This document shows positions 34,856-47,110 of a stretch of DNA of 64,000 nt, piece after piece (positions within the stretch are counted from its first letter, which is position 1; each line of letters opens with the position of its first letter). Source of the stretch: Isoetes taiwanensis (taxonomy: Eukaryota; Streptophyta; Lycopodiopsida; Isoetales; Isoetaceae). The notes beneath the pieces are model-generated. The model did no database searches. It was not told the origin of the DNA and saw only the letters and a program-made list of their open reading frames with translations. The position numbers and the translations under genes are program-made. The DNA is taken from NCBI GenBank assembly GCA_021234155.1, contig JAJEKV010000013.1, positions 9,590,031-9,654,030 on the forward strand. Direction: 5' to 3'.

Positions 34856-35110
34856 GGATTCTTATAAAACCTTAAAAAATCACACCTCAAAAGAACACTA
34901 CCTTAAAAAACAACACCTTAAAAAAAAAAACATCCCTTCAAAAAACCGAGAAAACAACACATCCTTAAAAAAGAGACTACACCTCCTTAAGAAACCATCC
35001 ATCCTTAAAAAAAAAAAACTACATATCCTTAAGAAAAACTACAGCATATCCTTGGAAAACCACACCCCCATATAACTACGTGTAGATTTTTTTCAAATCT
35101 TCAAAAAAAC
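34856..35110. repeat. A-rich degenerate repeat (CCTTAAAAAA motif)
   Basis: About ten occurrences of CCTTAAAAA or CCTTAAGAAA separated by 15-25 bases of ACAC/CATCC sequence. The 73-codon lysine-rich frame across it is a composition artefact. Confidence 0.7.
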
Positions 35111-35119
35111 AACTCGTAT

Positions 35120-35978
35120 TTTGTTTTTACTGTTGTTTTCAGTAGTGGACCAAATGTTGGGGTTGTTGTGAATCTAGAGATGAGGCTAAGCGCTTGGGCG
35201 CTTGAAGTGGCACCCGAAGGGCGCACCCTTTATAGCCCTTTATCTCGAACTTGTGTTTTCTTGGATTGTTCCATTTCAATTTGGAGTTGTTTTATGCTGA
35301 TTTTTCGTAATTCCAGCCACTTACATGAATTGGCCAAGTCAAATCCGACCCAAGGACGGACCCATTTCTTGAAGATTTTGATGGGGATTGGAGCTTGGAA
35401 TGGCAAGGAAGAGGTCGGGTTTGAGCTTGGAACAGCCAAGGAGCATTTCAACCAGCAAGAAGGGGGATTTCAGTTCAATTTGGGCCTATTTTGAAGGATT
35501 TTTGTGCTACAATCAAAGGTATGGAGTTCCTTGAAGTAAGGATGGTAGTTTACGTTCATTTTCCTTATTTTCTTGTTGAAATTCAGTCTTAGAAGCTCTC
35601 TACGTAAAGGTTGGTTTCATCCCATAATTTTGTATCCTTTAGAGGAGTTTTGTGTGTATGGGCCAAGGAAGCAAGAATGGAGACTTGGGATTGATTTGGA
35701 GGTATGCAACAGTCCGAATTCATGGAAGGAAGACACCACATTCGAGTTTCAAACAAGTTGGACTGCCATTAATAGAAAATTAGAAGGAGCCATGTTGTTC
35801 TTAAGGAAATCAGGGGCTTTTGATAAAAGGGTACTTGGACTGATCAGGCAACCATGTTTGAGTAGCCCAATTGAAAAAATTCCCAAAAAAACAAGGGATT
35901 AGTGGGGTTCTACAGTTCGGGTATAGGATCAACTATGTATTCCATGAAACCACATCATGCAAACACATCAAGCAAAGG
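35120..35978. other. No recognised gene
   Basis: Contains a 108-codon (35168-35494) and a 109-codon (35573-35902) plus-strand frame without recognisable domains. At 35979 the sequence CACTACAAGAAATATC resembles a CACTA terminus (see findings). Confidence 0.4.
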
Positions 35979-36008
35979 CACTACAAGAAATATCTATAAA
36001 CCATGCTT

Positions 36009-36146
36009 AACATTTCTGCATTTTGCACATTTTCAATTATTTGAAACAAAAGATAGCATTTCTGCATTTTGCACATTCTCAAGTATTTGAAACAAAAGAT
36101 AGCATTTCTGCATTTTGCACATTCTCAAGTATTTGAAACAAAAGAC
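36009..36146. repeat. 46-bp tandem repeat, three copies
   Basis: The unit (A)GCATTTCTGCATTTTGCAC...GAAACAAAAGAT begins at 36009, 36055 and 36101. Copies 2 and 3 are nearly identical. Confidence 0.9.
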
Positions 36147-36826
36147 TGAAAGGTTTGAAAAGTTTTATGACATTTACCTGCTTAACATAACTTACATGCA
36201 ATATATTCTATAAAGTTTTAATCTTTCACCTCCTGCAAAGTACCTTCCATGTTTTGCTATCTTATAAGGTTTTGGTGTAAGTATGTAATGCATCACGCCC
36301 TAAATTCGATGGCCGAGATTGATTTATGCAACGTGGCATCGTCTTGCCCTTTTATTCTAACTTATATTTTTCCCGTGTGGTCAATGCAGCCCTAAAATTT
36401 CGACGAACCATGACCAAGCAGGCAAAAGCTCTACTCAGGCAATGGCAATCTCCTCTTCATCTCTTGGTGATGGCAATTTTGGAGAGGACAGAAAAGCTAC
36501 ACGACGGCTATAGCTATGGCGGCCTGCTCTGATGAAGGTGATTGGGATGATCTTAACTGAAGGTCCAGAGATAGTTTGTAAAAAAGGAAATAGGGTTTCT
36601 TCAAGGGTCAGCTATCACCTGTTGCTTTTGTAGAGCCTTTGCTTCACAAAGCACGAACTGGAGCGATCTGGCAGAGGATGTTAAAGTAATGTTTTCTTTC
36701 AAGATATTTTAGCATCAGCAAAAGTCTTAGCAGGTCCAGTCATGGCTTCTGTCAATGCGATTTAGCAAAGAAATTGTCTACTTAAGTAAGTAATTAGAGT
36801 GTAAGCTCAAGCTATTGTCTCTTAAT

Positions 36827-37672
36827 TGAGCGGGATGATCTTTGGAGGGGTCGCTAATATAAGGAAATGATTCTTTTCACGAGTCTTAAAAAAAATTTTG
36901 CTAAAATATAATAAGCGGTTGTATTTCATTCCAAGGTGTCGATTGAAAGGGACAAGATAGCCTTTCAAACGTGGCATACTAATTAGCCAAATGTGCCAGT
37001 CTCTCATGCCTTTCCAGAATCATCAAGACATGGTAAGTTTACATGTACTTGCACTTCATCTCTAATGCTTTGCATCCATTCTATAGAGTAGCTGCAATGC
37101 TTATTTTATTTTATATACAGAACGTGCATTTATATAATGGAAGTGATCATTTTAACAAGATGCATTGATGGAGGGATGATAGCTCAGAAATTAAGCTAAA
37201 TATTGCCAAAGAAGTATGTGCAATGCATGACAGCAAGGGAGTTGTCCCAAGGTTGGATGTCTGTAAAGAAGTTGGAATTGAATTTAGTGACCATGTTTGT
37301 GCTACAAATTGTCTTTGCTTTTATTGTTCTAGATAGCACATTCTATCGGCCGGTAGGCATGTTTAGGTAAGTAAGTGCTTCCAATATCCAAAACAATCAG
37401 GGGTTCAATGCTTCCGCATATCTACAATCTAATCTATCACAATGCAGGCAGTGCCTTTCTCAGAGCATATGTTGTTCTATATGATCATTGGATCTACATG
37501 TATGGAGGTTCTGTATTCTCTTTCTTTTTGTTACTTAATTTTTTAAGATCACAAAGGTTGCATCAGATATTCTACATAATCATTACATATAGATGTTTTT
37601 TGTGCTGACAGGACAGCAGATAGCACGATTTAATCCCAGGAGCTGTACTAAATGATTGCACTACAATGCTCT
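36827..37672 (+). repeat. Segmental duplication, copy 1 (uninterrupted)
   Basis: About 846 bp duplicated at 39423-40095 plus 49077-49247. It looks like part of an intron-containing gene. One stretch reads DDSSEIKLNIAKEVCAMHDS then KGVVPRLDVCKEVGIEFSDH. A later one reads YNLIYHNAGSAFLRAYVVLY, followed by an intron-like T-rich tract and a CAG acceptor near 37612. I do not recognise the gene. Matches are high over the whole length. Confidence 0.8.
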
Positions 37673-39422
37673 TTTCAGCACCATTTTTAAATGCTGAGGA
37701 GATACCATTAGGGTTTTTTTGAGATTAAAAAAGGGCCTTCAAACCATACCAAATAAGCCAAATGAAGATAAATGAACTACTAATCGAAATCGAACTCGAC
37801 GGGTCCGGTCGCCAAAGCTGCTATTATAACTAACTCCTTTGGATCACATTTTCTAGCATAACTATTGATAGAAAAGTCCAAATGAGCTCTCGTTTAGTGC
37901 AATAGATAGATCTCGTTGAGATCTTTCCAATCTTAGATGCTTTGCACATATTTTAACCACTTATGATTGTCAAAACTCCAAAAAATATGGTTTTTAACAA
38001 GGTTGCATATTAAACGGGAGTGTTGCAGCACTCCCGTTTGAAGGTTCCCTTCTAAAATCATATTAATTATTTGAAATGGCCCTTTTTGGGGTTTAGGCCA
38101 AAAAATCGTAGTGATTAAAATTTAATATGTGCTATTTTAGCCCCAAAAAAAAAACCACTAGGTCAACATGTCAACCACTTGAAATAGCAGTTTTAGGGGT
38201 TATGTTCAAGACATCATGGTGATTACGATTTTATATACGTTATTTCAACAACATTTATTTCTTTTGCCACTGATGAATTGGTAGCACAAGACAAAAAAAG
38301 GTGATTTTATAGATCACAAGTTAAATTACGAGCATCAGACAGAAAGTGCAAGGTGCGAAAAAGTTGTAAAAATAAGTTTTCTAGTGTGAAATGAAGTAAA
38401 AGCACCAGAGCATGCAAAATCTGTCTAAAAAAAACCTAATCAGTGTTTTCAGAATTTCTATGCTATTCCAGAATAGGATTATTGGTTGCATGTTCACTCT
38501 TATGCTATTCCGGAATAGGACCTTGCACTCTTATGCTATTCCAGAATACAATAGTGTGGTAGTCATTTTTTCCAAAGATACAAAACAAGGGAGATATATT
38601 GCATTTACTAACCAAGACAAAGCATGTTGGGACATACGTTAACCTTGGTTGATCCCTTCATTGTACTATCCATTTATATCAAGCCTAGAAGACTTAATTG
38701 GTACTTGCTTTCTCATGTTCATGCTCTATATATGTTTTAAAATTTCTAGATCAACATATGCAAGATAGCACCTAGTACAATTTGTCCATCATCTACAGTC
38801 TGGTAATTATCTTTTAATCTCAATCCCAATTTTTCCCATGTCAATTGCAAACATTGGCATCCTTGGACATTTTTCCTTTTGAATCTCTCATATTGCTTGC
38901 CCAATGGTCCACACCCCTCAAGACATACATGCAAAATCAACTACATACCTTAATGCCTTAAGTTCTTGCACCTAAGTGCCAAGCAATGCAATATTCAATT
39001 TAATCCATCGTCCTATACCACGATTGGTTTTTCCAAAATGCTACATGAACAATTTTCTTGTAGTCGATACCGAGATTAGATTATCCATTAAATATTGCTT
39101 TCTCAATAAGCATGCAGCTCTCTGTCATTACTCTTTAAGGACATAAACAAGGCCAGCTTAAAATTGAGAATATGTAAAGATCACCTCATAAGCAATGCAT
39201 GCATAAAACGAAATGGTTTAATCGATGTAAACTTAAAGCGGATAAAACTTGGTGCGCCTTTGCCAAGTGTGTGCGACTATGCAACCAACTTGCTTAAAAA
39301 CAAGAGGACATATGTAACACTTCATGTCTTTGATATGGTTTAATGTGATGAAAAAACACAACATATAACTATCGGTGTAACTCACGCAGCTGGTGAAATG
39401 AAAAAGCACATTATATAAATTC
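37673..39422. other. AT-rich stretch with small palindromes, no gene
   Basis: It holds a perfect hairpin (38012-38039) and three near-copies of TATGCTATTCC(A/G)GAATA (about 38459, 38501 and 38531), each with the self-complementary core TATTCCGGAATA or a variant. No coding region is supported. Confidence 0.45.
38012..38039. repeat. Perfect 11-bp stem hairpin
   Basis: AAACGGGAGTG (38012-38022) pairs exactly with CACTCCCGTTT (38029-38039) across the loop TTGCAG. It could be a small fold-back or part of a MITE terminus. No partner sequence is visible nearby. Confidence 0.85.
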
Positions 39423-40095
39423 GGAGCGGGGATGATCTTTGGAGGTGGGGTTTGCTAATATAAGGAAATGATTCTTTATGCGAATCTTAAAAGGCTGCTA
39501 AAATACAATAAGCGGTTGTATTTCATTCCAACAGTGTCGATTGAAAGGGATAAGATAGCCTCTCAAACCGTGGCATACTAATCGACCAAATGTGCCCGGT
39601 CTCTCATGCCTTTCGAATCATCAAGACATGGTAAGTTTACATGTACTTGCACTTCATCTCTAATGCTTTGCATCCATTCTATAGAGTAGCTGCAATGCTT
39701 ATTTTATTTTATATACAAAAACGTGCATTTATATAATGGAAGTGATCATTTTAACAAGATGCACTGCATTTAAGATTGACGGAGGGATGATAGCTCAGAA
39801 ATTAAGCTAAATATTGCCAAAGAAGTATGTGCAATGCATGACAGCAAGGGAGTTGTCCCAAGGTTGGATGTCTGTAAAGAAGTTGGAATTGAATTTAGTG
39901 ACCATGTTTGTGCTACAAATTGTACTGCTTTTATTGTTCTAGATAGCACGTTCTGTCGACGGTAAGTAAGTGCTTCCAATGTCCAAAACAATCTGGGGTT
40001 CAATGCTTCCGCATATCTACAATCTAATCTATCACAATGCAGGCAGTGCCTTTCTCAGAGCATATGTTGTTCCATATGATCATTGGATCTACATG
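39423..40095 (+). repeat. Segmental duplication, copy 2, left part
   Basis: Matches 36827-37500. It stops at GGATCTACATG, exactly where CACTACAAG of the CACTA element begins. The match to copy 1 resumes at 49077. Confidence 0.85.
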
Positions 40096-40239
40096 CACTA
40101 CAAGAGGCAGGGTCCATTAATGTCACAAAAACGTCACCAGAACATTGGAAAGTGTACACTATGACATTATCAGTGACATTTTTATAGAAGTGATGCTATA
40201 GGTGCCACAATTTGTGTCATCTATAGCCTCACTATTTGT

Positions 40240-40600
40240 GTCACTAGTAATGTCCGTAACTTGGTTATGATGCTATAGGTGTTGCTATTAGCATCAAGTA
40301 TAGCGTCACTAGTTGTTGCACATATAGCATCAGTATTACTGTCAGTGCCCACTAGTGACATTATATGTGTTGTTATTAGCATCATATATAGTGTCAGTAG
40401 TTGTCACACATATAACCTCAATCTCAATGTCATTGTCCACTAGTGATGTTATAAATGTTGTTATTAGCATCAAATATAGTGTCAATAGTTCCTACACATA
40501 TAACAGCAGTGTGAGTGTCATGACGCGGTAGTGACATTATAGGTGGTGTTAATATAGGTAGTGTCAATCTTTGTGTGGCCATAGTATATGCCACAATAGA
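40240..40600. repeat. CACTA subterminal repeats of about 90 bp
   Basis: TGTTG(C/T)TATTAGCATCA recurs at about 40276, 40366 and 40456, with a variant near 40543. CACTAGTGACATTAT and CACATATA lie at fixed offsets. Such repeats are the usual transposase-binding subterminal region of CACTA elements. Confidence 0.75.
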
Positions 40601-41832
40601 CGTTACTATTAGTATTCATCAATATTGTCAGAGATTGCCCCATCAGTTGTCCCAAGCATTATGTCAGTTCATACAATGTTATGCGCGTTGATAATAATAA
40701 TATGATTGAAGAATCAACATATTTGACAACTCCTTTATCACTTGTTGTACCATTATAGCTATGCAATCTTGTTTGCTTTAAGTTCACAAGTAATGTTAGT
40801 ACATATATCAATAATTATGTTCATATGGCCTTTAATATTACCACTTGATTTATCATGAAAAGTCAATCAAGCTATTGACATACTAAAGTATTAAGATTGC
40901 ATCATAGATGTATCATAAACACAAAGGCATTGTAATGGTTACCATTATAGATGAAATAGACCATCATTCATATAGATATAAACATACATTACCATTAACC
41001 ATCATTCAAATAAATTGGGATTATGTCTTAATTTTGGGATAAATTTCATATTGCATGTTTTTAATAACATATTAAAATTCATACATTTCGTGTCGAAAGT
41101 ATGAAAACGTAATGCCATATTAATTAGAGAATACACAATATTTCACAATATTTCACAATATAGCACAATAAGGAGCTCAAGCTTTTCCTTTTAAAAGAAG
41201 AAACTGCAATAGCAATTCCATTCTGATTTCAAAAGTAAATTTAAAAAAAAAGTAACAAACAATTGAGTTATATAATGTTGAGCATACAAGAAACATGCAA
41301 AGCTAGAAACATGCAAATGGAATAGAATAAAAAAAAAAAAGCAAACGAAGCAGCATAATGCAAAAAGTATATCATCTAGTTAAGTTCACAAGAAAGGGAT
41401 TCATTTATAAATTATATGTCTTATAGAATCACACAAAAACTAGAAGGCATTCCACCTTGCCAAACTCATTATAGCATTTATATAATAGCGCAAAGTTATT
41501 GTCATGAAGTTAGAAATATGCAAAAAGGCAATTAGAAAGAAAAAACAAGCTTAGCCTATGTCTAATTCGCCTTAAAAAAGGGGAACAATAAGCTCGATTT
41601 CATGTTTAGTTTAGTCTAATGCGAAAAATATGCCCAGGTTAAAAAAAAAGGTTCACCCAAAAAGATAATTCCGAAAAGCTCAGTTTAACTGAAAAACTTT
41701 TTTTCTTGTAAAATGTATCATCTTTGAAAATCTTTGAAAATGATCCAAAAAGCTAAGTTTAACTAAAAAACAAGAATTTTTTTTTCTAAATGTATCAACA
41801 CGAAAAAACACGAAAATAGACCCAAAAATAGA
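40601..41832. other. AT-rich CACTA interior, no gene seen
   Basis: A-rich sequence with short direct repeats (TATTTCACAATATTTCACAA near 41140). No coding signal. Confidence 0.4.
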
Positions 41833-41852
41833 CCAGAAACACGCTTCGCGTG
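41833..41852 (-). mobile_element. Candidate Helitron 3' terminus (minus strand)
   Basis: On the minus strand CACGCGAAGCGTG (41852-41840) is followed by TTT and CTGG, then T. A hairpin before CTRR with a T after it is the Helitron 3' signature, but the 3-base spacing is shorter than usual. Confidence 0.4.
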
Positions 41853-42469
41853 ACAAAAACTAAGAATTGGATTACCTTTGCAATGCTCATCCGTGAAGTG
41901 AGTTTTTTGAGTTTCTACTCCACAACTAGAATGCATTCTTTGAATCATTTTTTGAATAAAAGACCAGCTTGCTTCCATGTTTTACCTCCTTTTGTGCTTC
42001 CTTTTTGTAGCTTAGGTGCTTGATCCCTAACTTTGGCTTCTAGATTTTCATCTTCGCAAATCTGCTTTTTGGATTCAGTATCTCTTGGTTTGATGCATAT
42101 TCAAAAATTAGATAAAAAATTAGATAAAAGACTCTGAAAGCAAATTCAAATTCCATCATACCTTCCATTTGTGCTTTACGTTTTGTGCTTTCTCTTGCAA
42201 TTTCTTCCTCGATCCGGGGCTTTTTCTTTCGCCCTTCTATCTTTGCCGAGATGTGCTTTCGTTGAATTCGTTATGAAGACTTTGATTCATATTTTCAGCT
42301 TGTTTCTCCGAAGAAACTAGATTCAAAGTGCAAGTGCAAGATGCGCCCATTTTTGTGCTTTCTGCTCCAACTATGCAAGCTCAAGATCGCCCATTTTGTG
42401 CTTTTCTGCTCCAACTTCTTGCTCGATCCTTTGTTGTTTCTTGCTCGATCCCTTGTTGGGCTTGATGCC

Positions 42470-42670
42470 AGATGCCATAGAAGAGCCAAGAAGGCAGATT
42501 GCATAAGACAGAAGACAGAATGCAGGCTCACCATATTGAGGAATAGGGACACCAATCTGAAGGCGAATCACGCAGCTCGATGCCATAGAAGGCGAAAAAT
42601 GATTGCCATAGAAGAACCGAAAAGCGCGGAAGGTAGAATGCATGCTCACCATATTTAAGTAGACCAAACC
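42470..42670. repeat. Degenerate direct duplication of about 110 bp
   Basis: GATGCCATAGAAG...GAATGCAGGCTCACCATATT (42475-42540) recurs as GATTGCCATAGAAG...GAATGCATGCTCACCATATT (42600-42656). Confidence 0.6.
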
Positions 42671-42782
42671 CTGAAAGGATAAGCTTAGTTTCACATGTCG
42701 CAAATCTGACCAAACTTCCAAGAATAAGCTTAGCATCTGCAATGGATGTAAGGAAACTTAGTATCTGCAGACGCTGTCAATC

Positions 42783-43172
42783 TTGCAGAGGGCTTCAATG
42801 AAACGTCAAGGATTTGAAACCTGTTTTGGATATGAGAACAAAATGGCGGACAAAGTGGCGAGGGAGCTTGGGAGGCTGTATGGCGGTCAAGGCAAATCCT
42901 CTGCTTTGAGCAAAAATGCCTCGAAAACTTTTCGGATCCCTCAGGAAGCGGATGTGGCGCTTGAGCGCCTTGAGCTCTTTTGCCGCATCTTCCATTGTGA
43001 AGAGCTCTTCGGATGCCGCATGCCGCTAAAGGGATGGATTTCACAATGGTTCACTAAGGGATTTTTCGAGCTCTTCCGGATGCCGCATCCGCATGCCGCT
43101 AAAGGGATGGACTTAGGCGGGGAGCATTTTTTATCGGATCCGGCGGATGCCGCATGCCGCATCTCATTGTGA
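42783..43172 (+). other. GC-rich 129-codon open frame, probably not a gene
   Basis: A plus-strand frame with sensible composition (MADKVARELGRLYGGQGKSS) but with an internal direct repeat. GAGCTCTTC(C)GGATGCCGCAT...GCTAAAGGGATGGA occurs at 43002 and 43069. Overlapping open frames exist on the other strand, as expected of GC-rich repeated DNA. No domain recognised; likely transposon interior. Confidence 0.3.
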
Positions 43173-43309
43173 AGGCCGCTAAGGGTTCAACATGCAGAGA
43201 TGCAGAGATGAAAATCCGTCCCTGCCTAAGTCCCCGCCTAATGGTATCAAGTTTTTTTAATGGTAACACTTTTTAATAGCTTTAGATGGTCTTTTAGTGT
43301 TCTCTCTGA

Positions 43310-43480
43310 GCCAATGGGTTGGGTTGCATAGGAGGGTCCTAGCTTGTTTTGCATTCAAAAATATTAAAAATATTAGTGAAGGATAATCTAAAAGACCCTA
43401 AGCATGATCTAGAATTAGTGGGTTGGGTTGCATTGCATAGGAGGGACCTAGCCTTATTTGCACCCAAAAAGTCAAAGGGA
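43310..43480. repeat. Direct duplication of about 105 bp
   Basis: TGGGTTGGGTTGCATAGGAG with TCCTAGC...TTTGCA (43316-43360) is repeated at 43420-43470 with a 5-base insertion. It lies just inside the Helitron terminus at 43518. Confidence 0.65.
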
Positions 43481-43492
43481 GAGAAAGAGAAA

Positions 43493-43518
43493 CACGCTAA
43501 GCGTGATTTACAAACTAG
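43493..43518 (+). mobile_element. Helitron 3' terminus (plus strand)
   Basis: The palindrome CACGCTAAGCGTG (43493-43505), nine bases, CTAG (43515-43518) and then T. This is the canonical Helitron end: a short hairpin roughly ten bases before CTRR, inserted before a T. The element body would lie to the left; its 5' TC end is not identified. Confidence 0.65.
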
Positions 43519-43704
43519 TGCATCCTTGCATTTCATTGGCCACGTGCTCCTTTAGCTACTCATTCTTAGTCTATTTCATCCCTTTGTCTAGCTTTATTAT
43601 GTTTAGAATCCTTGAAATGGAGGAAATTTTGTTTTAAATATCTTGTGTCTAACTTAAATATGTTGTTCAATAGTAAGTAATTTATTTTCATGGGTATATT
43701 AAGA

Positions 43705-43773
43705 TTAGATTTCAAATCACGCTTGGCGTGCATTGTTGTGGTTTTATATACCAGTTAAATCACGCTTGGCGTG
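43705..43773 (-). mobile_element. Tandem pair of Helitron 3' termini (minus strand)
   Basis: Read on the minus strand, CACGCCAAGCGTG (43730-43718) is followed by nine bases and CTAA (43708-43705), then T. About 43-45 bases further right the same hairpin (43773-43761) is followed by six bases and CTGG (43754-43751), then T. The two are copies of a roughly 45-bp repeat ending in TTTATATACCA. The element body would lie to the right. Confidence 0.55.
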
Positions 43774-45059
43774 GTTTGATGTGGCTTTATATACCAATTT
43801 TTTACAATCCTTTACATTTGTAGGTTCAAAAGGGCTATATATTTAATCCTAGTGAAACACCTTTAAAACTTCTTGTTACTTTTATTTGGCTTTTATATAC
43901 AGCATAATGACCATTTTATTTTATTTCTTACTCTTATATAACTACAATTTTGAATCCATGTATACCATTTACATATGTACAAATATGAGGCATTATTCAA
44001 GGAAGTTAATCAGTGGCAATTATTTTAGGGATTATTGTTTTTAATCATCATTCTTATTTCTGTTAATATATTATCTGTTGTTATGCAGTTCTATAATCCG
44101 AAGGATACCACAAGCAAGGCTATCTTCATCAAACACTTGAATAACATGATGGACAAACTTGGCTTCGACAATCAAACTCAGGCCCTAAATCACCATCTTA
44201 TGATCCACAAAAATTGTGATGATAATTTTCGGTCTAGTTTATACCTATTATGAATAATCGGCTATGGGGATGACGATGCGTGAAGTGTTAGAATCACATC
44301 GAACTAGACAGAATAGCTAACATGGAACCACACCTTGCTATGTATGTGAAAAAACATGGATTGGTCCCTTAATATTTTATTGGAATATATGATTGTTTTT
44401 AATGATATTCGTTTCATGTATCCATAATTTTGGGGTTGTTCTTGCCTGGAAAATAATGTAAAATGTTATCAGATTATACATTATTTTCGTCTTAATGTTC
44501 CAGGATTCTGATGTCATGAATTTAAAGAACTTGCCCTTCTGTTTTGCATATTTCAAGTCGCATCTAAAAGACGCATGGGAATTGCAATGTTTATGTGATT
44601 TATCAAGTCCAAAAAAAAAAGCTAAAAAAAAAACAAAAGCCCCTTAGGAAACTAGAAAATTACTGCAGTTTGGCGTAATTTTGGAGTTGACATAATCCCA
44701 ATTTAATTGAATGATGGTTCATTTGAGAACAAAAATTACAAAGCCAAACTTGCAAGTGATTCCTCATACCTTATATCCTATTCAATATCCTCCAACTCAT
44801 CATCACCAAGTTGTATATATAGTGGATGTTGATGCAGACTTTCAACTTCAATATTCTCGTCAAAGGCATAGTCCATAACAACACGATTCGATGATTGCAT
44901 TGGAAAAGGGAACACATCATTCTCAATTGGACCTTAGTCATCTTCATATCGAGCCTGCCTGTCATCCATGCCATGTTCTGGGATATCTATCGTCATAGGT
45001 TACATCATCAGTTTCAAGTATAGAAAGAGATATCTGGTTCGCTAAGAATCATCATGCAA

Positions 45060-45880
45060 AGTTAAAGGGTCAATTATACGACGAGATGTAGGGGTTGCAT
45101 GAACCATAATCCACCAATCATTATCTTTTTTATTCTTATGAAAGAAAACCTGTTCAACATGCCTTGAAAAACAAAAGACTCATCCATGTCTCTCAAAAGT
45201 TGAGTGGAGTTCCACCTCATAAGGATGTTGCCTCATTGTGCAATTTCTTCCTCGATAAGATGCTTTAAACCACTTTGCCTTCAAAACATTCACCTTGAAA
45301 GAACAAAAATCAACTTCAATAAAGTTTGTTATTTGACCAACGTGATTGAGATCACCATCTAATGGCTGGTTATCTCTGATAAATGCTTGATTCTTTTGCT
45401 CAAAACATGCTGCAATGCCACAATCATATGTAAACCTACCCTTGTCATGCTGGTCGTATGCCCACATGGATGTGTGGAATCTTGGCTGCAAAGTACAAGT
45501 ATTATCATCATGATCAATAACAAAAATAGGGAACTTAATGCGAACAATTGCAATATACCTTTCTTGAACATCCACATGCTACATTATAGTTGTCTGGATG
45601 CCTTTATCTTGTTCCTCTTCCATCTGACATATTAGCCACTCACGCGGCATGAAGTTAGGCATCAGACCCATGTGTGAACTTTGAACATTTTCCATGACGT
45701 GATCTTTTTGCCAGGACTTGGTATCTTCTATCATTCTCATCATTCTTACGTGCAACCTCATACTTTTCTCGCCAATTTTCCAGGCTATCACAATTTGCCA
45801 TCACAAACTTGTTTATTTGTAAATACATCGCATCGTTTTGCTCTCGAGTGTCAAATGTTATCTACCTACTGCCAGCGTAT
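45060..45880 (-). pseudogene. CACTA transposase-type relic with DUF4216-like region
   Basis: On the minus strand, successive frames read REQNDAMYLQINKFVMANCD followed by SLENWREKYEVARKNDEND. This matches the segment before DUF4216 in plant CACTA proteins (a conserved YxxxNC block). DUF4216-like sequence follows: ITNFIEVDFCSFKVNVLKAK with WFK, and RHVEQVFFHKNKKDNDWWIM, the usual 'QVFY...W.V' ending. At least three frameshifts and several stops are present. Its product would take part in CACTA transposition; this copy is dead. The N-terminal catalytic part is not visible. Confidence 0.6.
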
Positions 45881-46429
45881 TTCTTACACCAACAAGGTGC
45901 CACTTCATTGAAAACAGTATCACAAGGATCACTTCTAGAAGTCGACGGTGATGAAGAATCCCCCCTAGCAACAATATAGAAAAAAAAATGTTGATGTTGC
46001 ATGTAAAACAATGCAATGCACTATTATTATTAATGTGAATAAGCGATGTACTTCAAACAACATTTAACAAGGGCAAAGTTGTAATTTTATTGTTATTATG
46101 ATTTTGTCAATCCATAGAGTTAGAAATTACATGCAACCCTCATAAACTTTAAAACGTATGAACACCTTAATATATGAAACACATGGAATTTCAACTTTGC
46201 TATAGTATATGTACAATACTCCCAACTTGCATGCAAATATATGAAAAAGCAAAAAGTAGCCTTTGAGTAGTTAGAAAATTTGTTTCCATTGTGTACCTTA
46301 GGAAACGCGTTCCTATTGCTTGAATTGACTATTATAATCACAAAAAAGCCTATAATTGGCCTGTGGTAGATCATTTCGAGTATTGAGCGGCGAATGTGCG
46401 CGTGGGGCGTTCTCGTTGAACCAAACATA

Positions 46430-47110
46430 AATGGATAGAACTATTTACTCATAACGCGTTTAGACGGTTTTGCTCCAGTTAGTTAAGGGCATGTCGGTTA
46501 GGGCGTTCTGATTGGTATCGAGCGGCGCCTCGAGTTCGAATCCCCTATGGGTGCTTATATGCATGGGCAATTGCAAAGACTTAGTAATCATTGTGACATG
46601 GTATTGCTCGAGGGCGAGCATAGTTCTAGTGGTGGTAGACCGCTCGGTATTTGAACTTGAATGTGCCTTTGTGCACATGGGGGCGTTCAGACACAAACAT
46701 AAATGGGCAAAGTTTACTACTCATAAACATCTAGACACGGTTTTGCCCGGTTGGTTAAGGGGCATGTCGGTTAAGAACGTTTCTAGTGGTGGTAGACCGC
46801 TCGAAGTATTGAGCATAGTTCTGAGTGGTGGTAGACCGCCGAGTATTCGAACCTTGAATGTGCTCGCGTGCTATGGGGCGCGTTCAGACACCAAACATAA
46901 ATGGGTAAAGCGACTACTCATAAACATCTAAACGGTTTTGCCCGGTTGGTTAAGGGCATGCCGGTTAGGAACGTTTCTAGTGGTGGTAGACCGCTCGGTA
47001 TTCAACCTTGAATGTGCACATTGCCTACGGGCTCCCCGAGACACCGACATAAATGGGTAGAAGCGACTACTCATAAACATCTAGACGGTTTTGCCCAGTT
47101 GGTTAAGGGC
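46430..47110 (+). repeat. Tandem tRNA-like (SINE-like) units
   Basis: Four diverged units of about 110-270 bp share CGGTTTTGCCC(G/A)GTTGGTTAAGG and CATG(T/C)CGGTTAG, starting at about 46466, 46738, 46932 and 47087. The first resembles a tRNA A box. Units also carry B-box-like GAGTTCGAATCCC (46533-46545), GTATTCGAACCTTG (46852 region) or decayed forms. In unit 1 the A and B boxes are about 60 bases apart, plausible for a tRNA-derived promoter; in later units an inserted GTGGTGGTAGACCGC stretch widens the gap. No intact tRNA cloverleaf can be drawn. Confidence 0.5.

Noticed and set aside
34856-35075. A lysine-rich small protein.
   Set aside because: It is the translation of the CCTTAAAAAA repeat.
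41840-41856. A plus-strand Helitron end ending in CTAA at about 41860.
   Set aside because: The base after CTAA is G rather than T. The minus-strand reading (CTGG then T) fits better.
42730-43162. Overlapping open frames of 60-130 codons on both strands in the GC-rich block.
   Set aside because: Openness in many frames reflects composition and an internal direct repeat. No domain supports any of them.
46466-46548. A functional tRNA gene.
   Set aside because: A- and B-box-like motifs exist, but acceptor and anticodon stems cannot be paired and the units are tandem and degenerate.
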